Source: an uncultured Kiloniellales bacterium (GTDB lineage: Bacteria > Pseudomonadota > Alphaproteobacteria > Kiloniellales > JAKSDN01). From it: a DNA stretch of 9,261 bases. This document shows positions 1 to 7,020 of the stretch, piece after piece (the stretch's first letter is position 1; the number at the start of each line of letters is the position of its first letter). The stretch is from NCBI GenBank assembly GCA_947259625.1, contig CAMYMY010000251.1, positions 1-9,261 of the forward strand, given 5' to 3'. A program made the position numbers and the translations under genes. The notes under the pieces are model-generated. The model searched no databases, was not told where the DNA came from, and saw only the letters and a list, made by a program, of their open reading frames with translations.

Positions 1-548
1 AGCCTGCGGTCGGCGAAGTCGCGCAGGCACTCGAGCGCCTCGGGCCGGGTCTTCTCTCCGGCGATGATCTCCAGCAGGCGCATGTAGCGCGGCGGGTTGA
101 AAAAGTGGGTGATCAGGAAGTCCTCGGCGAAGCGCGCGCTCTGGCCTTCGACCAGCTTGGCGAGCGGCAGGGTCGAGGTGTTGGACGAGACCACCGAGCC
201 CTTCTTGCGCACCGCGTCGATCCGCGTGTAGAGGTCGTGCTTGAGCGCCAAGTCCTCGATGATGACCTCGACGATCCAGTCGACGTTCGCCAGCTTGTCC
301 AGGTCGTCCTCGAGGTTGCCGGGGGTGACCAGCTTGGCCGCGCGCCTGGTCATGAAGGGCGCGGGGTCGGTCTTGAGCATCTTGGCGACCGCGCCCGCGG
401 CCAGCGCGTTGCGGTCCTGATCTCCCTCGGGGGCGCCCTCGGGCACGATATCCAGCAGCAGCACCGGCACCCCGGCGTTAGCCAGATGGGCGGCGATGCC
501 GGCGCCCATGACGCCGGCGCCGACGACGGCGGCGGTTTCGATCTTCAT
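1..548 (-). CDS. 3-hydroxyacyl-CoA dehydrogenase (FadB-type), N-terminal part, cut by window edge
   Basis: This enzyme oxidises L-3-hydroxyacyl-CoA to 3-ketoacyl-CoA with NAD+ in cytosolic beta-oxidation. About 182 residues are visible, starting MKIETAAVVGAGVMGAGIA. The Rossmann dinucleotide motif GxGxxG lies at residues 10-15. An SSNTS segment lies near 121-125 and the catalytic-type motif THFFNPP near 147-153 (His148), as in the NAD-binding domain of the family. The dehydrogenase domain is N-terminal, so the full protein may be the large type with a C-terminal enoyl-CoA hydratase domain. That part is outside the window, so this is an inference. The ATG at 548 overlaps the thiolase stop codon by one base (TGATG), which suggests translational coupling and one transcript with the thiolase and the MerR gene. 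The family call is firm; the exact subtype is not. Confidence 0.93.
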   Translation of the reverse strand, partial: MKIETAAVVGAGVMGAGIAAHLANAGVPVLLLDIVPEGAPEGDQDRNALAAGAVAKMLKTDPAPFMTRRAAKLVTPGNLEDDLDKLANVDWIVEVIIEDLALKHDLYTRIDAVRKKGSVVSSNTSTLPLAKLVEGQSARFAEDFLITHFFNPPRYMRLLEIIAGEKTRPEALECLRDFADRR

Positions 549-1658
549 CACACTCCCTCCAGCACCGTGGCGATTCCTTGGCCGCCGCCGATGCACTGGC
601 TGGCCAGCGCGAACTGCTTGCCCTCGCGCTTGAGGAGTTGGGCCGCCTTGCCGGTGATCCGGGCGCCGGTCGCGCCCAGGGGATGGCCGAGCGCGATCGC
701 CCCGCCGTCCAGGTTGACCCGCGCCAGGTCGAGGCCGAGCTGGTCGACGCAGGCCAGCGCCTGCGCGGCGAAGGCCTCGTTCAGCTCGATCACCTCCATG
801 TCGCCGATCTCGAGGCCGGCGCGCTCCAGCGCCTTCTTGGACGCGGCCACCGGCCCCATGCCCATGATCTCGGGCGCGCAGCCGGCCACCGCGATCGAGC
901 GCAGGCGGGCCAGCACCTCGAGGCCGTTGGCCTTGGCGAAGTCCTCGGAGGTCACCAGGGTCGCCGCGGCGCCGTCGGTCAGCGGCGAAGCGGTGCCGGC
1001 GGTCACCGTGCCGTCGGTCTTGAAGGCCGGGTTCAGGCCGGCCAGGGCCTCGGCCGTGGTGTCGGGCCGGATGCAGCCGTCCTGGTCGACCGTGTGGTTG
1101 CCCTGGCGGATCGCCACGATCTCGTCGGCCAGCTTGCCGGCCTCGCGCGCCGCGGCCGCCTTGCGCTGGCTCTCGACCGCCAGCTCCTCCTGGCGGGCGC
1201 GCGGGATGTCGTACTTGGCGGCGACGTTCTCGGCGGTTTCGCCCATCGACATGTAGGCCTGGGGATAGCGCTCGGCCAGGCCCGGGTGGAGCAGCGGGTT
1301 GTAGCCGCCCATCGGGATGCGGGTCATGGATTCGACCCCGGCGCAGATGAAGGCCTCGCCCGCGTCCATCTGGATCTGGCCGGCGGCGATGTGCATCGCG
1401 TTCATGGACGAGCCGCAGAAGCGGTTGACCGTCATGCCGCCCACCTCCAGGGGCAGGTCGGCCAGGAAGCCGATCAGGCGCGCCACGTTGAGCCCCTGCT
1501 CGCCCTCGGGCATGGCGCAGCCGACGATCAGGTCCTCGATCGAGGCCGCGCACCACCTGGGCCGCCATCTCGTCGGGACGCACCTTGGTGAGTTCGCCCT
1601 TGGCGGCGAAGTGGAAGGGCGAGCGGGCATAGCCCGCAATGACCACGTTCTTGTGCAT
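548..1658 (-). pseudogene. acetyl-CoA C-acyltransferase (thiolase, FadA-type), frame broken near codon 38
   Basis: The product would cleave 3-ketoacyl-CoA with CoA in the last step of beta-oxidation. The natural start is the ATG at 1658, 3 bases after the MerR stop. From it the reading gives a typical thiolase N-terminus, MHKNVVIAGYARSPFHFAAK, and continues to VVRGL. The rest of the thiolase (from ASIEDLIVGC on) lies in another frame. The switch falls at about 1541-1552. E. coli FadA has roughly ten residues between these two blocks that are absent here, so the lesion looks like a deletion of about 26-29 bases rather than a single-base slip. Downstream, the nucleophile region VNRFCGSSM, the GHPLGATGAR His motif and the SQCIGGGQG Cys motif are all intact. 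An open frame from 1639 exists, but its first ~30 residues are shadow sequence. Either the gene is genuinely broken or the assembly has an error. Confidence 0.85.
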
Positions 1659-1661
1659 CGT

Positions 1662-2093
1662 TCAATTCTCCGCTGGGGGTGTGACGGCCGCGGCTTCGTG
1701 CTTGCCCCGGCCCTCGGCAGCCTTGGTGTCCAGATGGCGGCGGGCCGCCTTTTCGATCTCCCTGAGTTCGCTCAGGGTCTCCTCCAGATCGTCGCGCTGG
1801 CGTTCCAGCCCGGCGATCCGCTCGTGCACCTTAGCAACTAACAAACGCATTTGCTCGCCCTGATTCGGGTCGGCGTCGTAGAGGTCGAGCCACTCGCCGA
1901 CCTCGCGCAGGGAGAAACCAAGGCGCTTGCCGCGCAGGATCAGCGCCAGGCGGCCCCGGTCGCGGTGCGTGTAGACCCGCGTGGTGCCGGCACGCTGGGG
2001 CGTGACCAAGCCCTTGTCCTCGTAGAACCGCAGGGCCCGGGGCGTAACGCCCAGCGCCTCGGCCAATTCCGTGACGGTGTAGAGTTTCTGCAT
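1662..2093 (-). CDS. MerR-family transcriptional regulator of the fatty-acid cluster
   Basis: A 143-residue DNA-binding regulator. A winged helix-turn-helix of MerR type occupies residues 1-70, with YTVTELAEALGVTPRALRFYE and the following wing region (VTPQRAGTTRVY). A charged helix at about 80-120, rich in Glu, Arg and Leu, should form the antiparallel dimer coiled coil. The C-terminus is short and has no cysteine cluster, which argues against a metal sensor. Related MerR regulators such as LiuR control acyl-CoA and branched-chain amino acid degradation in proteobacteria. The gene lies directly ahead of the thiolase and dehydrogenase genes, with 3 bases between its stop and the thiolase ATG. 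Control of this beta-oxidation operon, including itself, is therefore the likely role. The ligand is unknown, but an acyl-CoA is a reasonable guess. The ATG at 2093 is preceded by GATAGGG. Confidence 0.92.
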   Translation of the reverse strand: MQKLYTVTELAEALGVTPRALRFYEDKGLVTPQRAGTTRVYTHRDRGRLALILRGKRLGFSLREVGEWLDLYDADPNQGEQMRLLVAKVHERIAGLERQRDDLEETLSELREIEKAARRHLDTKAAEGRGKHEAAAVTPPAEN

Positions 2094-2116
2094 GCCGACC
2101 CTATCCAGTCGGTGGA

Positions 2117-2145
2117 TATATAGGGCATGGAAACTTAAACGTCAA
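2117..2145 (-). promoter_or_regulatory. sigma70-type promoter of the merR-thiolase-dehydrogenase operon
   Basis: On the minus strand, TTGACG (2145-2140) is followed after 17 bases by TATATA (2122-2117). Both boxes are close to consensus and the spacing is ideal. Transcription would start near 2110, leaving a leader of under 20 bases before the merR ATG at 2093. MerR proteins often act on promoters with a stretched 19-base spacer; this one is not stretched, which fits repression better than classical MerR activation. Confidence 0.7.
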
Positions 2146-2150
2146 GTAAC

Positions 2151-2164
2151 TAACGTATACGTTA
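2151..2164. promoter_or_regulatory. perfect 14-base palindrome, candidate operator
   Basis: TAACGTATACGTTA is its own reverse complement and begins 5 bases upstream of the -35 box of the merR promoter. It lies in an AT-rich patch that stands out from the GC-rich surroundings. Size and position suit binding by a dimeric regulator, most simply the MerR protein encoded just downstream. Which protein binds is an inference. Confidence 0.5.
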
Positions 2165-2168
2165 ACTT

Positions 2169-2275
2169 TAATTCGGGGACACAGTACTAATTTCGTCGCG
2201 CCCCGGCCCGGCGAGGCGGGCCGCCGGCCCGGCCCGCGATCATCGTCGGGAAATTAGTACTGTGTCCCCGAATTA
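2169..2275. repeat. 107-base inverted-repeat element A (REPIN/MITE-like)
   Basis: Two perfect 26-base inverted arms (2169-2194 and 2250-2275) enclose 55 bases of very GC-rich sequence. The outer part of each arm reads AATTCGGGGACACAGTACT and the inner end is AT-rich (AATTTC). The middle contains its own 7-base stem (GCGGGCC 2216-2222 with GGCCCGC 2231-2237). There is no open reading frame. The element starts just upstream of the merR promoter palindrome and ends 4 bases from the fadD stop. It would form a long hairpin in RNA and could separate fadD transcription from merR. Its form is that of a small non-autonomous mobile element; no target duplication is obvious. Confidence 0.75.
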
Positions 2276-2279
2276 CGAA

Positions 2280-3986
2280 TTATGCCAAATCGGCGGATTC
2301 GCGCTTGGCCAGCTCCTCGGCGACCAGCTCCTTCTTGGAGAGCTTGCCGATCTGGGTCTTGGGCAGCTCGGCGCGGAACTCGATCTCCTCGGGCATCTCG
2401 ATCTTGGACAGCTTGTCCTCGAGGAAGCTCAGCAGCTCGGCGGCGGTCAGGGTCATGTGCTCCTTCAGGCGGACGAAGGCCTTGGGCGCCTCGCCGCGGT
2501 AGTCGTCCGGCACGCCGATCACCGTGACCTCGGCCACCGCGTCGTGGCGGTAGATCGCCTCCTCCAGGACCCGCGGATAGACATTGTAGCCGCTGCAGAT
2601 GATGAGGTCCTTGATGCGGTCGACCAGGAAGGTGTGGCCATCAGCGTCCATGTAGCCGACGTCGCCGGTGTGCAGAACACCGTCGACGATGGTCTGAGCG
2701 GTCGCCTCGGGCCGGTTCCAGTAGCCGGCCATGACCTGCGGGCCGCGGATGCAGACCTCGCCCCGCTCGCCGGGCGGCAGCTTGCGGCCGGGCTGCTCCA
2801 GGTCGTGGATCTCGATGACCGTGCCCGGGAAGGGCAGGCCGATCGAGCCGTCCTTGGCCGCGCCCAGGACCGGGGTGCAGGTCGCCGCCGGGGAGGTCTC
2901 GCTGAGCCCGTAGCCCTCGAGCAGATGGCAGCCGGTCAGCGCCTCGAAGGCCCGCTTGACCTCCTGCGGCAGGGACGCGCCGCCGGAGATGCAGACCTTG
3001 AGCGACGAGAGGTCGTATTTGCCGAGCCGCGGGTGATGGTTGATCGCGTTGTAGATGGTCGGGACGCCGACGAAGTAGGTCGGGCGCTTCTCGTGCATCA
3101 CCTCCAGCGTGTCCTCCAGCTCGAAGCGCGGCCGCAGGATCAGCTCGGCACCGATGCGGATCCCGACGTTCATCACGGCGGTCATGGCCAGGACGTGGAA
3201 CAGCGGCAGTACGCCCAGAATCCGCCACTCCCCCACGGCCGCGTCCGGGTTCCACAGCTCGACCTGGTGGGCGTTGGCCGCCACATTCGCGTGGGTCAGC
3301 ATGGCGCCCTTGGGCACGCCGGTGGTCCCGCCGGTATACTGCAGCACGGCGATGTCCTCGCGCGGGCGGATCTCGACCGGCTCGAACGCGCCGTCGTTGG
3401 CGGTCAGCTCGGCGAAGCGCAGGTGGCGGCCGTCCCCGGGCACGCCGGCCGTCTCGCCGCGCTTGAACAGGGTGAAGAGCAGGTTCTTCGGAAACGGCAG
3501 GATGTCCGCCATGGGGCAAACCACGACCTGCTTCAGCCCGGTCCTCTCGAGCGTGGCGGAGACCTTGGGCAGCAGGATCCGGAGATCGAGCGTGACCATG
3601 ATCCGGGTCCCCGAATCCTCGATCTGGCGCGCGATCTCCTCCTCGACGTAGAGCGGGTTGAAGTTGACGACCGTGCCCCCGGCCTTCAAGACCGCGTAAT
3701 AGCAGATCACGAAGTAGGGCGTGTTGGGCAGGAGCATCCCGACCTGGACGCCGCGGCCGACGCCCAGCGCCTGGAAGCCCTTGGCCGCACGGTCGACCAG
3801 CTCGCCGACCCGCCTATAGCTGTAGGTCTTGCCCAGGAAGTCGATGCAGCTCCGCGCGCCGTAGCGCGCGACCGCCCGGTCGAGCGTCGCGGTCAGGGGC
3901 TCGTCGGTGATCGGCACGTCCCAGTCGACGTGCTCCGGATAACTCTCGAGCCACGGCATCTCCGAGGCCTTCGCCGACGCACTCAC
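2280..3986 (-). CDS. fadD: long-chain fatty-acid CoA ligase (FadD-type)
   Basis: This ANL-superfamily enzyme activates fatty acids to acyl-CoA through an acyl-adenylate, probably at the inner face of the inner membrane. From the GTG at 3986 the protein has 568 residues, normal for the family. Visible motifs are the phosphate-binding loop YTGGTTGVPKG (217-227), YGLSETSP (359-366), TGDVG (440-444), DRIKDLI (456-462) and GYNVYP (466-471). The C-terminal PKTQIGKLSKKEL carries the catalytic-type Lys at about 548. The GTG was chosen because GGAGAGGGA lies 6 bases upstream and the protein then begins SASAKASEMPWLESYP. The open frame runs on to 4202, but that would overlap fadL and reads like non-coding sequence. 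It follows fadL on the same strand, so uptake and activation sit together. Activity on long chains is inferred from similarity and neighbours. Confidence 0.94.
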   Translation of the reverse strand: MSASAKASEMPWLESYPEHVDWDVPITDEPLTATLDRAVARYGARSCIDFLGKTYSYRRVGELVDRAAKGFQALGVGRGVQVGMLLPNTPYFVICYYAVLKAGGTVVNFNPLYVEEEIARQIEDSGTRIMVTLDLRILLPKVSATLERTGLKQVVVCPMADILPFPKNLLFTLFKRGETAGVPGDGRHLRFAELTANDGAFEPVEIRPREDIAVLQYTGGTTGVPKGAMLTHANVAANAHQVELWNPDAAVGEWRILGVLPLFHVLAMTAVMNVGIRIGAELILRPRFELEDTLEVMHEKRPTYFVGVPTIYNAINHHPRLGKYDLSSLKVCISGGASLPQEVKRAFEALTGCHLLEGYGLSETSPAATCTPVLGAAKDGSIGLPFPGTVIEIHDLEQPGRKLPPGERGEVCIRGPQVMAGYWNRPEATAQTIVDGVLHTGDVGYMDADGHTFLVDRIKDLIICSGYNVYPRVLEEAIYRHDAVAEVTVIGVPDDYRGEAPKAFVRLKEHMTLTAAELLSFLEDKLSKIEMPEEIEFRAELPKTQIGKLSKKELVAEELAKRESADLA

Positions 3987-4049
3987 GTCCGGTCCCTCTC
4001 CGTAGTCGGTCAATGGTTGCGCGGCCGACCGTTCCGTAGCCGGCCGGGA

Positions 4050-4078
4050 GGGGGCGCCGTCTGTGCAGCGGCGCCCCC
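4050..4078 (-). terminator. GC-rich hairpin after fadL
   Basis: A perfect 10-base stem (GGGGGCGCCG with CGGCGCCCCC) and a 9-base loop begin 8 bases past the fadL stop. There is no T-tract after it, so it may be a weak terminator, or a 3'-end stabiliser that tunes expression between fadL and fadD. Confidence 0.5.
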
Positions 4079-4086
4079 GCGAGGGC

Positions 4087-5475
4087 TCAGAACCTGGCGG
4101 TGGCCTGGAGGGCGATGATGTCGATATGCGCCTCGTACTTGCCCGACAGGTTGCCGCGGAAGGTGTTGCCTTCGTCGCTCGCGCGCAGATCGATATCGGC
4201 ATCGTTGATGAAGATGTGGGTATAGCCGAGATCGAGCGTCAGCCAGGGCAGCGGCGTGTAGCTGGCGCCCGCCGCGATCCAATAGCGGTCCTCGCCGGGG
4301 ATGCGCGGCGTGCGGCTCTTATCCGGCACCGGCGACTCGTCGAAGGCGAGGCCAAGCCGCAGCGCCAGGCCCTCCACCTGCTCCGGTTTGTAGGTTGTGC
4401 CCACTGCGAAGAACCAGGAGTCGTTCCAGTTCTCCTCGGTGACGTTGTCGGGCTGGGAGGGGTTATCGAACTCGACCCGCAGCTCGTCGAACTTGCTCCA
4501 GTTCCACCATTCGGCCTGGGCCATGACCGCCCACTCGCCGGTGATGTCGTAGTTGGCCCCGAAGGCCACCGAGTCCGGCAGGTCCACCGAAGCGTTGGCG
4601 TCGGTGTCCCTGAGGAGACCCCCTGCCTGAAGAACCACGCCGGTCAACCCGGACTGGCTGTGATCGAATTTGGCGTCGCCCTCTACGTCGAGATCGACGA
4701 AGGACCGATAGGCGACGCCAAGGCGGAGCCTGTCGACCGGCTCGTACATGACCCCGATGTTGAAGCCGAAGCCCCAGTCGTCGGCCTGGAGCTTGGCCCG
4801 GACGTCGTCCTGCGTAGGGGTTGGGGATGCTGCTGCCTGGCATGCACCGCTGGGATCAGTAGCACAAATCGTGCCGGCGTCGACGGCATTGCTCAGCTCC
4901 GCATCCGCATAGAGCGCCCGGAAACCCGCTCCGATCGAGAGACCGGGCATGATCCGGTAGGCGACCGCCGGGTTGATGTCGAAGGTCTTGAGATCGGACT
5001 TGAGCGCGTGGTAGCGGCCTTCCCAGCCGTCGGGGTTGTCGGTCAGCAGGCCGAACGGCGCGGTGATGGAGAGCCCGAACTTCAGATTCTCGTCGTACGA
5101 CCACATGCCGTAGACAGCGGGCACCAGCGCGTCGCGGCCGATGTCGTCGTTGCCTTTGAAGCGGCTCGTGGTGTTGATCGGCGCAGTAGTAACGGTGCTC
5201 GCCGAGCCGTCCTTGAACTTGGCGTTCGGCATGATGTAGCTGTTCGACATGGCGGCGTGGTTGCCGGAGAGGTAGGTCATCATCGCCGGGTTATAGTAGC
5301 TGTAGCTGATGTCGTCGACCCCGGTGACCGAGCCGGCGAAGGCGTTGCCGAGCGCCGAGCCGCTCTGCTCCTTGATCGCGAAGCCGGCCGCCAGCGCGTG
5401 CTGCGCGGATAGCACCAGTGCGGGCAGGGCGACCAGCGCACAGGCCAGCGTCCTCCCGGATTTCGTCGTTTTCAT
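4087..5475 (-). CDS. fadL: outer-membrane fatty-acid transporter, FadL/OmpP1/TodX family
   Basis: The 462-residue precursor is a 14-strand-type barrel that imports long-chain fatty acids or other hydrophobic compounds through the outer membrane. Residues 1-29 form a Sec signal peptide (basic start, hydrophobic core, cleavage after AQHALA). The mature protein would start AGFAIKEQSGSALGNAFAG, the hatch-domain signature of the family, followed by the NPA motif at 62-64. Alternating hydrophobic beta-strands fill the rest, and the protein ends in Phe (TARF), as barrel proteins do for assembly. An extracellular-type loop near 200-215 carries two cysteines (204 and 212) that could form a disulfide. 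The start is firm: GGGAGG lies 7 bases ahead of the ATG. Its place ahead of fadD supports fatty acids as substrate, although relatives also import aromatic hydrocarbons. Confidence 0.93.
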   Translation of the reverse strand: MKTTKSGRTLACALVALPALVLSAQHALAAGFAIKEQSGSALGNAFAGSVTGVDDISYSYYNPAMMTYLSGNHAAMSNSYIMPNAKFKDGSASTVTTAPINTTSRFKGNDDIGRDALVPAVYGMWSYDENLKFGLSITAPFGLLTDNPDGWEGRYHALKSDLKTFDINPAVAYRIMPGLSIGAGFRALYADAELSNAVDAGTICATDPSGACQAAASPTPTQDDVRAKLQADDWGFGFNIGVMYEPVDRLRLGVAYRSFVDLDVEGDAKFDHSQSGLTGVVLQAGGLLRDTDANASVDLPDSVAFGANYDITGEWAVMAQAEWWNWSKFDELRVEFDNPSQPDNVTEENWNDSWFFAVGTTYKPEQVEGLALRLGLAFDESPVPDKSRTPRIPGEDRYWIAAGASYTPLPWLTLDLGYTHIFINDADIDLRASDEGNTFRGNLSGKYEAHIDIIALQATARF

Positions 5476-5575
5476 GAAGTAGCCTCCCTAAGACTGCCCC
5501 CGCCGCCTGCCTTGACGGCCCGGCGTGCTCAACGGCGACCACTCTACGCCAGGGATCGCGCGCGCGCCAGTTTAT

Positions 5576-5594
5576 GGTAAACGCTTCGTTAACC
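5576..5594. promoter_or_regulatory. imperfect 19-base palindrome between fadL and spmAB, candidate operator
   Basis: GGTAAACGCTTCGTTAACC consists of two 8-base arms (GGTAAACG and CGTTAACC, one mismatch) around CTT. It lies 100 bases from the fadL ATG and 44 bases from the likely spmAB start, so it could serve either gene. The half-site AACG...CGTTA resembles the palindrome ahead of merR, but the centre spacing differs by one base. It also contains TAAA-N7-TTAAC, one mismatch from a CtrA box. Which regulator binds cannot be decided here. Confidence 0.35.
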
Positions 5595-5638
5595 CGATCG
5601 CTCCATGGTCGGGGGCCTGCCCGCTTGGAGTGCCGTTC

Positions 5639-6958
5639 TTGAACGCCGTCTTCCTCGCCATCGTCCTGATCGCCTTCGTCGTCGCGGCGGTGCGCGAGAT
5701 CCTCTGGGTGCCGGAGGGGCCGGATGCGCCCTCGCCCATGGAGCTCCTCACGACCGGGGCGATCGAGGCGGCGGGCGGGGCGGTGACGCTGGCGATCGGG
5801 CTGGTCGGGGTGATGGCGCTGTTCCTCGGGCTGATGAAGGTGGCGGAGGAAGGCGGCCTTCTGGTGATCATCGCCAAGACGGTGCGTCCGCTGATGGTGC
5901 GCCTGTTTCCCGAGGTGCCGGCCGAGCACCCGGCCATGGGCGCGATGATCCTCAATATCTCGGCCAACGCGCTGGGGCTCGGCAACGCGGCCACGCCGTT
6001 CGGCATCCGCGCCATGCAGGAGCTCGACAAGCTGAACGCCGAGAAGGGCACGGCGACCAACGCGATGGCGCTATTTCTCGCGATCAACACGTCGAGCGTC
6101 ACGCTGCTGCCGACCGGCGTGGTCGCGCTGCGGGCGTCGCTGGGCTCCCAAGACCCGGCGGGCATCGTGCCGACCACGCTCTTCGCAACGATCTGCTCGA
6201 CCGCCGTGGCGATCTTCGCCGCCAAGCTCTACCAGCGCTTCTCGGCCCCACCTAAAACTAAAATTAAAATGGGGACTGTCCCCATTTACGAAGCGGCCGG
6301 CGCCGGTGGCGAGGACGAAAAAATAGGGACTGTCCCCATTTTTCCGGCGGCGAGCGGCGCTTATCCGGCCTGGGTGTCGTTCCTGGTTCTGGCGGGGATC
6401 GCCGGGCTGGTCCCGCTCACCGTGGCCTACGGCAAGGCGATCGCGCCCTGGATCGTGCCGGGGCTGATCGTCGGCCTGCTCGGGTTCGGGGCGCTGCGCG
6501 GTGTGCGGGTCTACGAGGTCCTGGTCGAGGGCGCCAAGGACGGCTTCCAGGTGGCCTTGCGGATCATCCCCTATCTGGTCGCGATCCTGGTCGCCGTCGG
6601 CATGTTCCGGGCGAGCGGCGCGATGGACGTTCTGGTCGGCGGGCTGGGCCAAGTCACCGGCCTGGTCGGCCTGCCCGCCGAGGCGCTGCCCATGGCCCTG
6701 CTGCGGCCGCTCTCGGGCTCGGGCGCCTACGGCGTCATGGCGGCGATCCTGCAGGACCCGGCGGTCGGGCCCGACAGCTACACGGGCTATCTGGTCTCGA
6801 CGCTCCAGGGCTCGACCGAGACGACGTTCTATGTGCTCGCGGTCTATTTCGGCGCGGTGCAGGTGCGGCGCATCCGCCACGCCCTGGCCGCCGGCCTGAC
6901 GGCAGACTTCGCCGGCATCGTCGCCGCCGTGGCGATCTGCTGGTACCTCTTCGGGTGA
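5639..6958 (+). CDS. fused SpmA-SpmB membrane protein (Gate/nucleoside-recognition domains)
   Basis: This is an inner-membrane protein of about 439 residues. The N-terminal half resembles SpmA: NAVFLAIVLIAFVVAAVRE, the glycine-rich AIGLVGVMALFLGLMKVAEEGG, NISANALGLGNAATPFGIRAM and TNAMALFLAINTSSVTLLPTG. The C-terminal half resembles SpmB: YPAWVSFLVLAGIAGLVPL, VALRIIPYLVAILVAVGMF, RPLSGSGAYG and GSTETTFYVLAVYFGAVQ. In Bacillus the two are separate spore-maturation proteins; Gram-negative relatives are often fused and their substrate is not established. The TTG at 5639 was chosen because TTGGAG lies 8 bases upstream and homologous proteins begin at this point. The open frame extends to an ATG at 5525, but that stretch looks intergenic. 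Residues about 210-235, the linker between domains, are encoded by repeat element B. The gene is divergent from fadL and no transposase or sporulation gene is nearby. Confidence 0.88.
   Translation: MNAVFLAIVLIAFVVAAVREILWVPEGPDAPSPMELLTTGAIEAAGGAVTLAIGLVGVMALFLGLMKVAEEGGLLVIIAKTVRPLMVRLFPEVPAEHPAMGAMILNISANALGLGNAATPFGIRAMQELDKLNAEKGTATNAMALFLAINTSSVTLLPTGVVALRASLGSQDPAGIVPTTLFATICSTAVAIFAAKLYQRFSAPPKTKIKMGTVPIYEAAGAGGEDEKIGTVPIFPAASGAYPAWVSFLVLAGIAGLVPLTVAYGKAIAPWIVPGLIVGLLGFGALRGVRVYEVLVEGAKDGFQVALRIIPYLVAILVAVGMFRASGAMDVLVGGLGQVTGLVGLPAEALPMALLRPLSGSGAYGVMAAILQDPAVGPDSYTGYLVSTLQGSTETTFYVLAVYFGAVQVRRIRHALAAGLTADFAGIVAAVAICWYLFG
6267..6341. repeat. repeat element B: paired palindromes inside the spmAB coding sequence
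   Basis: Two copies of a 21-base palindrome lie at 6267-6287 and 6321-6341. The core is AATGGGGACTGTCCCCATT; the second copy has one change (AGGGAC for GGGGAC). They are exactly 54 bases apart, so both are read in the same frame and encode KMGTVPIY and KIGTVPIF. The spacer holds the self-complementary CCGGCGCCGG. AT-rich runs flank both copies, unlike the surrounding gene. The element keeps the frame open and sits in the linker between the SpmA and SpmB halves, where an insertion should be tolerated. Confidence 0.75.
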
Positions 6959-6971
6959 GCGGCCCCCTTTT

Positions 6972-7008
6972 GGTGGCTTACGCGGCGCCACTGGCGCCAG
7001 GGTCCACC
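6972..7008 (+). terminator. possible terminator hairpin after spmAB
   Basis: GGTGG (6972-6976) can pair with CCACC (7004-7008). Inside it, GGCGCC (6984-6989) can pair with GGCGCC (6993-6998) around a 3-base loop. The hairpin begins 14 bases after the spmAB stop. No T-tract follows, so the call is tentative. Confidence 0.3.
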
Positions 7009-7020
7009 CGAAGCCCTCGG

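Noticed and set aside
105..1591. Plus-strand open frames opposite the dehydrogenase and thiolase genes
   Set aside because: Both are mirror frames of recognisable minus-strand enzymes and have no ribosome site or domain.
1559..1639. ATG at 1639 as the true thiolase start
   Set aside because: The first ~30 residues from it are out of frame with the thiolase; the correct N-terminus is read in another frame from 1658.
2262..4118. 618-codon plus-strand open frame opposite fadD
   Set aside because: It is antisense to a clear acyl-CoA ligase, is rich in Arg, Gly, Asp and Leu with no domain, and is explained by high GC leaving few stop codons.
3987..4202. N-terminal extension of fadD to an ATG at 4202
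   Set aside because: It would overlap the end of fadL by over 100 bases, the added residues are Ser/Arg/Pro-rich shadow sequence, and the GTG at 3986 has a good ribosome site.
4063..5412. 449-codon plus-strand open frame opposite fadL
   Set aside because: Antisense shadow of a gene with a clear signal peptide and FadL motifs; low-complexity composition and no recognisable family.
5525..5638. Upstream ATG start for spmAB
   Set aside because: The added 38 residues do not resemble the family, the stretch holds the palindrome and likely promoters, and the TTG at 5639 has a properly spaced GGAG.
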